A DNA stretch of 53,377 nucleotides from positions 1 to 53,377 of the forward strand of contig JABDCE010000008.1 in the NCBI GenBank assembly GCA_013288285.1. The letters run 5' to 3'. Below, one piece after another: positions 8,577-15,994 of this stretch. The stretch's first letter is position 1; the number at the start of each line of letters is the position of its first letter. The notes beneath the pieces are model-generated. The model saw only the letters and a list, made by a program, of their open reading frames with translations, had not been told where the DNA came from and did not search any database. Origin of the DNA: Bacteroidota bacterium (lineage in GTDB: Bacteria > Bacteroidota > Bacteroidia > Chitinophagales > Chitinophagaceae). A program made the position numbers and the translations under genes.

Positions 8577-9140
8577 TCATGAGGCAGACATCCGTTTTGA
8601 GGCCTCTATGCACCACAGCAATTCCTTGATGTAAGCTGATGCCCGCTTGTCGGTACCTTCTTTGTCTGTGGGAGTGCCGTCTTCGGTGAATGCAGTAGGG
8701 GCTTTGGGCACAGGGAACATGGCGGGCACTGTCCATGCGCGGATCTTCCAGAGCGAGAATTGCAACGAAGTGATTACCTGCGTACCTCCGAAAATGCCGT
8801 CGGATACGGTGGATATAGCTACCGGTTTGCGATGCCATTCGTCGTAGAGCAGGTCTACCACATTCTTCAGGCTTGCCGGGTAGCCGCCGTTGTACTCGGG
8901 CGTAACTATGATCACACCGTCTGACGCTTTTATTTTACCTGCAAATTCAAGGACAGCAGGGGAGGGGTCTTTCTGGAACCTCAGGCGCTCATCGAACAGG
9001 GGAAACTGGTACTCATGGAGATCAAGTACCCCGGCAGTGGCCAGGTTATTTTCCTGCAGGAACTTTGAAAAATACAGGGCTACCCTGTGGCTGTTGCGCC
9101 CGTTACGGACACTGGATGAAATGATGGAGATATGTGGCAT
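8577..9140 (-). CDS. NAD(P)H-dependent FMN reductase family protein
   Basis: 187 residues with a flavodoxin-like fold: the N-terminal ISSSVRNGRNS phosphate loop, the central VIIVTPEYNGGYPASLKNVVD motif at about residues 77-97, and STVSDGIFGGTQ further on. These are hallmarks of the NADPH-dependent FMN reductase / azoreductase group. It is a soluble oxidoreductase and the substrate is unknown. It lies 15 bases after the NRAMP-like gene and 37 bases before the CNNM gene, probably in one transcript. Confidence 0.88.
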   Translation of the reverse strand: MPHISIISSSVRNGRNSHRVALYFSKFLQENNLATAGVLDLHEYQFPLFDERLRFQKDPSPAVLEFAGKIKASDGVIIVTPEYNGGYPASLKNVVDLLYDEWHRKPVAISTVSDGIFGGTQVITSLQFSLWKIRAWTVPAMFPVPKAPTAFTEDGTPTDKEGTDKRASAYIKELLWCIEASKRMSAS

Positions 9141-9155
9141 GTGATATAAGTTTCT

Positions 9156-10421
9156 TCAGACAATAAGGAAATAAATGAGACCAATGGCGGCTGCTGTCAT
9201 GAGCAGTAAGGTGATGACGCCCAGTACATTTGACAAGACGGAGTTGGTATGTTCCTTCATAATTTCTTTGTTGTTGCCTATATGGAGTATGACTGCGATA
9301 AGCACAGGGGCGGTGAGGCCATACAATATGGCGGTATAGAGCAGCGCCTTTATGGGACTGATGCCGAGGAAATCGAGCGAGAGACCTACCAGCAGGGAAA
9401 TGACAATGGACACGTAAAACGGTTTTGCCTGCGGGAATTTTTTATCGAGACCTGCTTCCCAGCCAAAGGTCTCCGCGAGCATGTATGACTGTGAGCCGGC
9501 CAATACCGGGATGGCCAGCAGGCCGGTGCCCAGTACGCCAATGGCGAAAATGAAGTAGGTGAGCTTGCCGGTCAGCGGCTCCAGGGCCTTGGCTGCCTGG
9601 TCTACAGTATCTATCTGGCGGATGCCTGCGGTGTACAGGACACTGCCAGCTGTGAGAATGATAAAGAACATGACGAAATTGGACAACAACATGCCGATGT
9701 TGACGTCGGCCTTCATATTGTCGAGGATCTGCTTGTTGACGATCACTTTTCTTTTGTTATGGGCTATGTCCTCAGCCTCCATAGTGGCTTGCCAGAAAAA
9801 TAAATAGGGAGAGATAGTTGTGCCAAGTATTGCTACAAGTATGGATAGAAAATCTTTATTGAGCTTTATGGTAGGCGTGAATGTATTTCTGAACACCTGC
9901 GGCCAATCCTGTTTTACCATGAAGGGGACAATGATATAAAGCAGCAGCGACAGGCAGAGCCATTTAAGGATCATGGCTATGCGCTGATAGGGGTACTGAA
10001 TGATGACAAACATGAGAATAGCCGTAAATGCAATAGAAAAAGCGAAGACCGGCACCTGCGGGCATATCATGTGTGCTACTGCGCCCATACCTTGTATATC
10101 AGCACCAATGTTCAGTGTGATGGCGGGGAAGCTGAATAGCAGCATTGTGTAGAGCAATGTACGCGAATAGTGTTGCTTGAGGGTTACTGTTAAGCCCTGC
10201 GACGTGACGAGGCCAATACGGGCACACATGCCCTGTATGGTGGCCATGAGGGGGAAAGTAAGCACAGCGGTCCAGAGGGTAGTGAGGCCGAACTGCGCGC
10301 CTGCCTGGGAATAGGTGGCAATACCGGAGGGGTCGTCGTCGCTGGCGCCGGTAATGAGCCCCGGCCCAAGTATGCCCAATATTCTCCTGACCTTGACTGA
10401 AAATTTTTTCTGATTGTCCAT
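9156..10421 (-). CDS. NRAMP-related divalent metal transporter
   Basis: 421 residues with about eleven hydrophobic segments. The helix-1 signature GPGLITGASDDDPSG (about residues 18-32) and the helix-6 region TTISPYLFFWQ place it in the NRAMP superfamily. Classical Mn/Fe transporters have DPGN in helix 1 and a metal-binding Met in an MPH motif in helix 6. Here helix 1 reads DPSG and no Met is seen at that spot, as in the NRAMP-related Mg/other-metal branch. Substrate is therefore uncertain. It heads the probable operon with the flavin reductase, CNNM protein and haaO, and a promoter-like site lies upstream. Confidence 0.85.
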   Translation of the reverse strand: MDNQKKFSVKVRRILGILGPGLITGASDDDPSGIATYSQAGAQFGLTTLWTAVLTFPLMATIQGMCARIGLVTSQGLTVTLKQHYSRTLLYTMLLFSFPAITLNIGADIQGMGAVAHMICPQVPVFAFSIAFTAILMFVIIQYPYQRIAMILKWLCLSLLLYIIVPFMVKQDWPQVFRNTFTPTIKLNKDFLSILVAILGTTISPYLFFWQATMEAEDIAHNKRKVIVNKQILDNMKADVNIGMLLSNFVMFFIILTAGSVLYTAGIRQIDTVDQAAKALEPLTGKLTYFIFAIGVLGTGLLAIPVLAGSQSYMLAETFGWEAGLDKKFPQAKPFYVSIVISLLVGLSLDFLGISPIKALLYTAILYGLTAPVLIAVILHIGNNKEIMKEHTNSVLSNVLGVITLLLMTAAAIGLIYFLIV

Positions 10422-10458
10422 GGGTGCTCTAAAAAGCGACTTCCTTACCGAAGGCTAG

Positions 10459-10487
10459 TAAATATAAGTGATAAACTGCAAACACAA
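10459..10487 (-). promoter_or_regulatory. Putative promoter of the NRAMP-haaO operon
   Basis: Read on the minus strand, TTG (10487-10485) is followed after 18 bases by TATATTTA (10466-10459), one mismatch from TAnnTTTG. Transcription would begin near 10454, about 33 bases before the start codon at 10421. Confidence 0.5.
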
Positions 10488-10551
10488 AGAAAGACCAATA
10501 AAACATGTGCCAGATGTGCATTGCTTTATTTTAAGGGATGGTCCATGCCGC

Positions 10552-11418
10552 TTACTTAGCCCGCAATAACCAGGTTGCCTGTATTTTGGGCGGGCGCTCC
10601 TTGCTGTTGCGCAGTTCCTCCGGCAATACCTTAATGAGTTGGGGCAGTACACTTAATATTTGCGGATCAAAGACGGCTTCTTTTACCAGTTCAAGGCCCT
10701 GATCGTTAAAAAACGCCTGGGCGGCATCGTAGCTGTCGAACTTATTATCTTCGATATGGTGCTGCTCCATGAACGCACTTTCTCCCTTGCTCTGGGGCAG
10801 TGTTGCCAGCATGGCCGCAGTACGCTTTACGTATACATCGGCGGTGATCCAGCAGCCGCCACGTTCTTTGAGTGTATGGTGAATGGTCTGGCAGAGTGTC
10901 TCCTTTTCTTTCAGGTTCAGATACATCAACAGGCCCTCATTTACTATGGTCACAGGGCCAGGTGGAAACCTGCTAATGATGTCATCAAATGCCGTGCGAT
11001 TCATCACATCCAATGGTAGCAGTTCCAGCTTGCCTTTCAGATGCGCGACCAACTCTAACTCAGTGACCATTTTTTGCTTTGTGGCCACTACCTCCGGCAG
11101 GTCGGTATCGATATAATGTATGTTCTTGTTCTTTACGCACAGGTCTGCGCCGCGCAGTGAGTAGCCGGATGATAATTCAAGTATGTTGGTATGGTCTGTC
11201 TGTTTCAGCAACTGGTCTATGCTCCAGTAGCGGCTCTCGAAATGCATGACGCGTACCCAGAACCAGAAATCTTTTTCATCAAAGCTCAGTTCGAACACCT
11301 CAGGCCCCGGCATTAGTGCCGCAGCCTGTTTGGCATAGGGTATATTGGTGTATCCCTTCATCAGCAATAACGACTTTGCTGAGGGGCTTACACTGCTAAA
11401 ATCTTTGGGAGCCTGCAT
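10552..11418 (-). CDS. Leucine carboxyl methyltransferase (LCMT)-family SAM-dependent methyltransferase
   Basis: 288 residues. LCMT-family features: the NILELSSGYSLRG SAM-binding loop at about residues 78-90, a following acidic IDTDLPEV strand, LLPLDVMNR, and VNEGLLMYL near residue 160. Bacterial members methylate small molecules or unknown substrates; the eukaryotic founders methylate the PP2A C-terminus or tRNA wybutosine precursors. The substrate is not predicted. It stands alone, 130 bases upstream of the NRAMP-like operon. Confidence 0.82.
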   Translation of the reverse strand: MQAPKDFSSVSPSAKSLLLMKGYTNIPYAKQAAALMPGPEVFELSFDEKDFWFWVRVMHFESRYWSIDQLLKQTDHTNILELSSGYSLRGADLCVKNKNIHYIDTDLPEVVATKQKMVTELELVAHLKGKLELLPLDVMNRTAFDDIISRFPPGPVTIVNEGLLMYLNLKEKETLCQTIHHTLKERGGCWITADVYVKRTAAMLATLPQSKGESAFMEQHHIEDNKFDSYDAAQAFFNDQGLELVKEAVFDPQILSVLPQLIKVLPEELRNSKERPPKIQATWLLRAK

Positions 11419-11574
11419 TGTTTCATGGTTTAATGCAAATATCCTGAATAAGGAGGGTTATTGAGAGATTTTTTTTGGTGCCAATGATATTTGAATGTGC
11501 AATGTCAATAGTCATATTTAAATCGCGCGAAATGTATGGAAAGAATATGTATCTTTATAGGATAAGATGTGTTT

Positions 11575-13071
11575 ATGAAAAAAGGATTTCTGTTCCTTCT
11601 TCTGTTAACTGCATATTTCTGTAACGCGCAGAACTATCAATGCCTGCAAGCTGGAACGAAGCATTATTTTGTCAATAATTATGGTTACTTGCGGGGAATA
11701 AGAATTGATTCTGTAAAGTCGTTTGCTGATTCCGTAGTTTATTTTCCTTTTCATACACCGAGGGGTTCTTATAGTAAGGTATCAACCGCTACATTAGATT
11801 CTAATGGCGGGAGTTGGTTAGGGAAACAAGTAACTCAACTGAGCGACGGAACTTTTTTATTTGATAACTATTGGCACGATTCAGTAACGATAAAAACACA
11901 GGCGAGTTTTGGCGATGCCTGGGTGTTTTGCAGAGATACAAGTAGCTTATACTACGAGGCAACTGTCATTGGAATGGATACGATGTCCGTTGCGGGGATG
12001 ATAGATTCTGTCAAAAGAATTTTGATTACTGCTCAAAATGGCTCCGGCATTGTCACTTCTGATCCGGTAGATAGTTTCCAGATAATCCTCAGTAAAAACA
12101 ATGGTTTTGTGAGCGTATTTGATCTCTATACCTTCCCATACCATAAGCCAGATTCGTCTTATGTTCAGGGGCTAGATTTTTATTTGGATATATCTTCAGA
12201 GTATGTAGGGAATGTATATCTCGGATTCGCGAGTCGTCCATCCTTTAATAGTAGCGTTTTCAATATGGTTAATTTCATTAACCCCACGCAAATACAATTG
12301 TACAGTTATAGCGTAGGTGATGTTTACGAGGGGGAGCATTGCTTTAACGCGGCAGGGTTTGGGTGTGGGTTATATCCATTGTCATACACTATTGATAGCA
12401 TCGCAGCACAATATTTTATTGGTACTGATACGGTTGTTGACAGCGTTGTTGAATGGAAAAGTGTGCAATACGGAGGGCCGTCAACATATTCTACTACCCG
12501 TACAAATAACATATCTATACTTAATAATCAGCTTTTTATTGATTCATTTACTATGCCTGAAGAAGTAAATGAAAACAACCTTTATTACTATTTCCCTAAT
12601 GACAGTAGTTATTGCCTTAAAAGCCCGATATATACGATTGTTCCCAATGGCTTAAGAGGGGTTCAAACTCCGATTTATTTCGAGCCAAACCAAGTATATA
12701 AAACCTATAAAATGGGAATCGGGTTAGTGGATAATACTTTCCAGTCGACAGGCGATCCCTATTTTATGGGAGATGAATTTGTCGGTGATCATAAAAATGG
12801 TGTTGATTGCGGAGGAAATGTTTTTCTGAATGTTCCTGCAGTTGCCAACGAGGTCACAGTACAATTATTTCCGAATCCGGCTAGTGATGAACTGTTCGTA
12901 GCTACTTCAGGAAAAATAACCGAAATAACTATAACTAACCTTTTAGGCCAAACCATGTACACCAACAATTACAACTCGTCGCAGGTGCACGTTGATGTTT
13001 CCAGCTTACCGCCGGGCATGTACCTTGTCAGGATAAACGGATCTGAGGTCCGAAAGTTCGTCAAGCAGTGA
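11575..13071 (+). CDS. T9SS type A sorting domain protein of unknown function
   Basis: 498 residues from ATG 11575, which opens a signal peptide (MKKGFLFLLLLTAYFCNAQ); a GTG two codons upstream is less likely. The large middle part is Ser/Thr/Tyr-rich beta-structure with no domain recognised. The end is a T9SS sorting domain (FPNPASDELFV, then EITITNLLGQTMY, LPPGMYLVRI, ending in Lys-Gln). A TATCTTTA box (11550-11557) ends 17 bases before the ATG. The region is more AT-rich than the metabolic genes nearby. Confidence 0.8.
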   Translation: MKKGFLFLLLLTAYFCNAQNYQCLQAGTKHYFVNNYGYLRGIRIDSVKSFADSVVYFPFHTPRGSYSKVSTATLDSNGGSWLGKQVTQLSDGTFLFDNYWHDSVTIKTQASFGDAWVFCRDTSSLYYEATVIGMDTMSVAGMIDSVKRILITAQNGSGIVTSDPVDSFQIILSKNNGFVSVFDLYTFPYHKPDSSYVQGLDFYLDISSEYVGNVYLGFASRPSFNSSVFNMVNFINPTQIQLYSYSVGDVYEGEHCFNAAGFGCGLYPLSYTIDSIAAQYFIGTDTVVDSVVEWKSVQYGGPSTYSTTRTNNISILNNQLFIDSFTMPEEVNENNLYYYFPNDSSYCLKSPIYTIVPNGLRGVQTPIYFEPNQVYKTYKMGIGLVDNTFQSTGDPYFMGDEFVGDHKNGVDCGGNVFLNVPAVANEVTVQLFPNPASDELFVATSGKITEITITNLLGQTMYTNNYNSSQVHVDVSSLPPGMYLVRINGSEVRKFVKQ

Positions 13072-13132
13072 CGTTAAGTAATGCAGGATAGTTAATATTG
13101 TTACCTCATAGCAAATATGCATCTGTCAGGAA

Positions 13133-13987
13133 ATGCTGTTTCATACGTTTATTAAAGTGAAAAATTGTTTGCTTTTGTTTTTGCTATTGGCAATTCTTCC
13201 TCCGTCCTGGGGGCAGAAGTCAGATACTTTTCTTGTGCACTTCGCCTTCAACGATCCGAAGATAAGCAAGCAGGCAAGTGATTTTATAGATAATCTGATC
13301 TTTAAGGATAAACTGATACATGGGCAGAGGCTGATTGTATTAGGCTATGCAGATTATGTGGGCGACAATACCTACAATAACACCCTGTCAGCCACCAGGG
13401 CAAAAAACGTACGCAACTACCTCATTTCTTCCGGCTTTGATCAGAAAGATATTAGGCTATGCATAGGAAAGGGTAAGATTGAACATGCACCAATAAAGGA
13501 AAAAGACGGTATTCCTGCTGACAGGAAAGTGCAGATCATTGTAGACAATGAGCCGCACACAGACACGTTAACTAATAAAACGAACTCCACATTTATTTCA
13601 ACATCTTCCTTAAAAGTAAACGCTACTTATCAGCTCAGTATATTGTTTGAAAGTAATGCCTCCCTTATCTTGCCCGAGTCTTATGTGATCGTAAAGAGCT
13701 TACTGGAATTTATGGTAAAGAATCCAACAGTAAAAATGCAGATAGAAGGACATGTTTGTTGTACCGACCCAAAGTATACTAATGATGGTGTAGACGTAAA
13801 AAAGGGAGGCGCACTCTCATGGAACCGGGCCAAAGCTGTATACGACGTTCTGGTAGAACATGGCGTAAGTAAAGACCGGCTTAAATACATCGGGCTGGCA
13901 GGCACTGCTCCACTGGTATATCCGGAGCGCACAGCTGAAGACGAAGCCAAAAACCGCAGAGTGGAAGTCAGGGTGTTGAGTAAATAA
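13133..13987 (+). CDS. Protein with two OmpA C-terminal-like domains
   Basis: 284 residues with a signal peptide (hydrophobic about 12-26, cut near WGQ). Two OmpA-like peptidoglycan-binding modules follow in tandem. The first (about 33-140) has a GYADYVGDNTYNNTLSATRAKNVRNYL segment, of which the key points are the GyaD, the N..LS..RA and V..YL positions. The second (about 165-284) has IEGHVCC, WNRAKAVYDVLVEHGV and NRRVEVRV. No beta-barrel is present, so it is a periplasmic protein rather than a porin. It may bind the cell wall at two sites. It follows the T9SS gene by 61 bases on the same strand. Confidence 0.85.
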   Translation: MLFHTFIKVKNCLLLFLLLAILPPSWGQKSDTFLVHFAFNDPKISKQASDFIDNLIFKDKLIHGQRLIVLGYADYVGDNTYNNTLSATRAKNVRNYLISSGFDQKDIRLCIGKGKIEHAPIKEKDGIPADRKVQIIVDNEPHTDTLTNKTNSTFISTSSLKVNATYQLSILFESNASLILPESYVIVKSLLEFMVKNPTVKMQIEGHVCCTDPKYTNDGVDVKKGGALSWNRAKAVYDVLVEHGVSKDRLKYIGLAGTAPLVYPERTAEDEAKNRRVEVRVLSK

Positions 13988-14304
13988 TGAAGAAAAGGAA
14001 CTGTTGACGTTGTCCTTATAGCGCAATATTAGATAGTCATGTTCTTGACCAATACAATAATTTCCCCCAATTCGTTAGTAACCCCGCTTTAATATTAATT
14101 TATGAGTTCTATGAAAAAAATCAAATTCCATTATATTTTATTGATTTTTATGTAAAAATACATTATCATTAATATATATATTAATTATAAGATTTTTAGG
14201 TGTCTAGTGTGGTACATTTTTTGTCTTGGACTAATGTAGGATAATTGGATTTTTGAATAAATCAATTAACTTCGCACCATTCTTATATAAAACTAGATTC
14301 ATAC
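13988..14304. other. AT-rich gene-free stretch at the edge of an accessory patch
   Basis: These 317 bases hold no convincing gene. Composition drops sharply to AT-rich here. A perfect 16-base palindrome of alternating A/T lies at 14169-14184, and a promoter-like site lies near the right end. Confidence 0.5.
14245..14274 (+). promoter_or_regulatory. Putative promoter of the small unknown gene
   Basis: TTG at 14245-14247, a 19-base spacer, and TAACTTCG at 14267-14274 (one mismatch to TAnnTTTG). Transcription would start about 25 bases before the ATG at 14305. Confidence 0.45.
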
Positions 14305-14511
14305 ATGGAAAAAAACATTCTGAAATCACAAGAAAATCTCCAGAAGTTGAAAGAGCTTTCTGAAAATTTATCCTTGAATGGAATTCGACTGATGATTGAT
14401 CCTCAAAAAACCACATCAACAGAAGCTACTATTGAAGACTTGTGTCTTTATTTGGAGGACAAAAAGAATAATATGGAAGTAAAAGAACCGCTTTTCGAGT
14501 GGTCAATTTAG
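14305..14511 (+). CDS. Small hypothetical protein (68 aa)
   Basis: Not recognised. 68 residues, charged, with a helical N-terminal half (ENLQKLKELSENLSLNG) and an acidic C-terminal half. There is no signal peptide, membrane segment or helix-turn-helix. It is supported by an upstream promoter-like motif, AT-rich codon use shared with the next gene, and a spacing of 83 bases to the ImmA/IrrE-like gene. The pair could be a small two-gene module, but nothing in the sequence proves an interaction. Confidence 0.5.
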   Translation: MEKNILKSQENLQKLKELSENLSLNGIRLMIDPQKTTSTEATIEDLCLYLEDKKNNMEVKEPLFEWSI

Positions 14512-14594
14512 TCTGTTTTTTTCTCTTTTGATACCAGGTAGATAGCCATCTACTTTGACGTAATTATCTCTCAACCTTAACCACGAAATTTGTT

Positions 14595-15338
14595 TTGGAT
14601 TCAAAGAATAGTGTAGATTTCAAGTCTCTTTTGATAGATGCCCGGGTTGTCGCCCAAGATTTTTTAAAGAATTCTTTGAAGAATCAATTTTATGAAGAAA
14701 AAAATACAACACTCAACGGGCAAGTTTTTTCCACTTCCTATTTAGATCTTCAAAAATTCGGTCAATGTGTTTTGGAGCAACTGGCAGCGCAAGGAAGAAT
14801 TGAGCCACCCTATAAAATTGAAGTTATTACTTTTGAATTCAAAAATGAAACTCTTGGGTTAACCGAATATCCAAAAGAAGATGGTGAAAAAAAATTTAGA
14901 ATAAGTATCGAGAAGTCCTTGAATACATGCTGGACTAGATTGATTGTGATAAAAGAGTTATGTCAAGTATATTTTGACTACGAAAAGAAACCTCCGTTTT
15001 TTCGAATAAATGAAATGGATAAACAAATATCAGATTTGGTTTCAAAACATAAATGTCTGATTGAAAAACCAGATATTTTTTCGCTTAAAGTTACTGATGG
15101 GAATTACAGTGAATTTCTAGCTTTTTATATGGCCCTTTATTTAGTTTTCCCTGAATCGCAATATTCTACTTTTAATCAATTGGTTGAGATGGCATATGAT
15201 GAGACTCTGGAGCCAAAACTTTATGATATAGCTTATATTTATAGAATGCCGGAATATATTGTCAAACTTTTTCATAAAAAACTTGCACCGTTTTATCATC
15301 ATCTTGTAACTGAAGGTTCCAGTTTTGCTTCTCTTTAA
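14595..15338 (+). CDS. Degenerate ImmA/IrrE-like protein
   Basis: 247 residues from TTG 14595; the frame is closed by TGA at 14556 and offers no ATG nearby. Around residues 115-126 the sequence IVIKELCQVYF sits where ImmA/IrrE metallopeptidases have their HExxH helix, and EFLAFYMALYLVFPE about 60 residues later matches the family's Glu-rich helix ending in LxxP. Here the two zinc His positions are Lys120 and Gln124, so zinc binding and proteolysis are probably lost. Active family members cleave repressors (ImmA of ICEBs1, IrrE of Deinococcus). This one could be a sensor, decoy or structural relic. Family assignment is by eye. Confidence 0.55.
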   Translation: MDSKNSVDFKSLLIDARVVAQDFLKNSLKNQFYEEKNTTLNGQVFSTSYLDLQKFGQCVLEQLAAQGRIEPPYKIEVITFEFKNETLGLTEYPKEDGEKKFRISIEKSLNTCWTRLIVIKELCQVYFDYEKKPPFFRINEMDKQISDLVSKHKCLIEKPDIFSLKVTDGNYSEFLAFYMALYLVFPESQYSTFNQLVEMAYDETLEPKLYDIAYIYRMPEYIVKLFHKKLAPFYHHLVTEGSSFASL

Positions 15339-15356
15339 TAATTTCGTGTTAGTCAC

Positions 15357-15671
15357 CTATATTAATTCTTCTATTCTATCTGAGTGAGAGTGAATGAGGC
15401 TACTGGAAATTTCCCCTTCATCATTCAAAAAGCTAACGAGGGAAGCACATTCGAAAGTTGAACCTCTTGCAGTAACGTAAAAATTTCTCCTGTCTTTATT
15501 GGTGAATTTCGCACTGCCTTCTGCGATATTGAGTGGTATACTAAGGCTTGCCCGGCCTACCTGATCCTTTGCATAACCTGAAATGCTTTTGTTGCCTTTT
15601 AGTAACCGGTATACTTTTTGGTTTGCCGTGTATGCTTTTTTATAAACTTCCAGATTTTCGTAGGGGAACAT
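15357..15671 (-). CDS. Four-helix-bundle protein, 23S rRNA intervening-sequence (S23) family
   Basis: 104 residues from ATG 15671. It has the family pattern FPYENLEVYKKAY at the start, then LSIPLNIAEGSA and the GSTFECASLVSFL helix. Homologues of about 115-120 residues form pentameric four-helix bundles; some are encoded in 23S rRNA intervening sequences and one (Avd) serves diversity-generating retroelements. No rRNA or reverse transcriptase is present here, so the role is unknown. It is slightly shorter than usual at the C-terminus. It lies just downstream of the tRNA-Leu in an AT-rich patch. Confidence 0.85.
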   Translation of the reverse strand: MFPYENLEVYKKAYTANQKVYRLLKGNKSISGYAKDQVGRASLSIPLNIAEGSAKFTNKDRRNFYVTARGSTFECASLVSFLNDEGEISSSLIHSHSDRIEELI

Positions 15672-15764
15672 GAGCAACTGAATTTTTAAGAGCGAAAATA
15701 GGAAAGAGCGGGAAACAGAGCGATAGAGCGGAGGGGAAACAGAAACAGAGCGGGAGCGGAGGGG
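15672..15764. repeat. Purine-rich low-complexity stretch
   Basis: The plus strand is almost entirely purine, built from imperfect copies of GAGCGG, AGGGGAAA and AAACAGA. It sits between the S23-family gene and the terminator hairpin of the tRNA. It shows no regular spacer-repeat pattern. Confidence 0.5.
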
Positions 15765-15815
15765 AAATGAAAAAGGGAGGGTTTCGCTCTCGCTCTACCA
15801 CTCCCTTTTTCATTT
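15765..15815 (-). terminator. Terminator-like hairpin after tRNA-Leu
   Basis: A perfect 15-bp inverted repeat (15765-15779 with 15801-15815) encloses a 21-base loop and lies 1 base from the tRNA 3' end. On the minus strand the stem contains a T/A run that could serve as the U tract. Confidence 0.6.
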
Positions 15816-15816
15816 G

Positions 15817-15900
15817 TGCCCGGGACTGGATTCGAACCAGCACATCCTTGCGAACGCTGCGACCTGAACACAGTGCGTCTACCAATTTCGCCACCCGGGC
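15817..15900 (-). tRNA. tRNA-Leu (CAG)
   Basis: The minus strand folds into a class II tRNA of 84 bases. The acceptor stem GCCCGGG/CCCGGGC is perfect, the D arm contains TTGGTAGACGC, the anticodon stem is CTGTG/CGCAG around loop TTCAGGT (anticodon CAG), there is a long variable arm (GCGTTCGC), and the T arm contains GGTTCGAATCC. The discriminator is A and CCA is not encoded. The large variable arm and the anticodon identify it as leucine. Confidence 0.95.
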
Positions 15901-15926
15901 AGTTATGATTTGTGTTTCAGGGAGCG

Positions 15927-15934
15927 CAAAGGTA
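15927..15934 (-). promoter_or_regulatory. Putative -7 box of the tRNA-Leu promoter
   Basis: TACCTTTG on the minus strand, a full match to TAnnTTTG. Transcription would begin near 15922, about 22 bases before the tRNA. No clear TTG is found at -33. Confidence 0.5.
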
Positions 15935-15994
15935 AATACTTTTTGTGGAATTTGGAACTGAATTTTAAAATTGAATTGTTTTATATATTAACCG

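Noticed and set aside
10422-10551. Metal riboswitch ahead of the NRAMP-like gene
   Set aside because: No recognisable paired structure of the manganese or NiCo classes; only a promoter-like site was found.
15357-15671. S23-family protein taken as a diversity-generating retroelement accessory (Avd) gene
   Set aside because: No reverse transcriptase, template repeat or variable repeat is present; S23-family proteins are widespread without these.
15672-15780. Repeated GAGCGG/GGGGAAA units considered as a CRISPR or tandem array
   Set aside because: The units are of unequal length, have no constant spacer and no cas genes nearby; it is a purine-rich low-complexity run.
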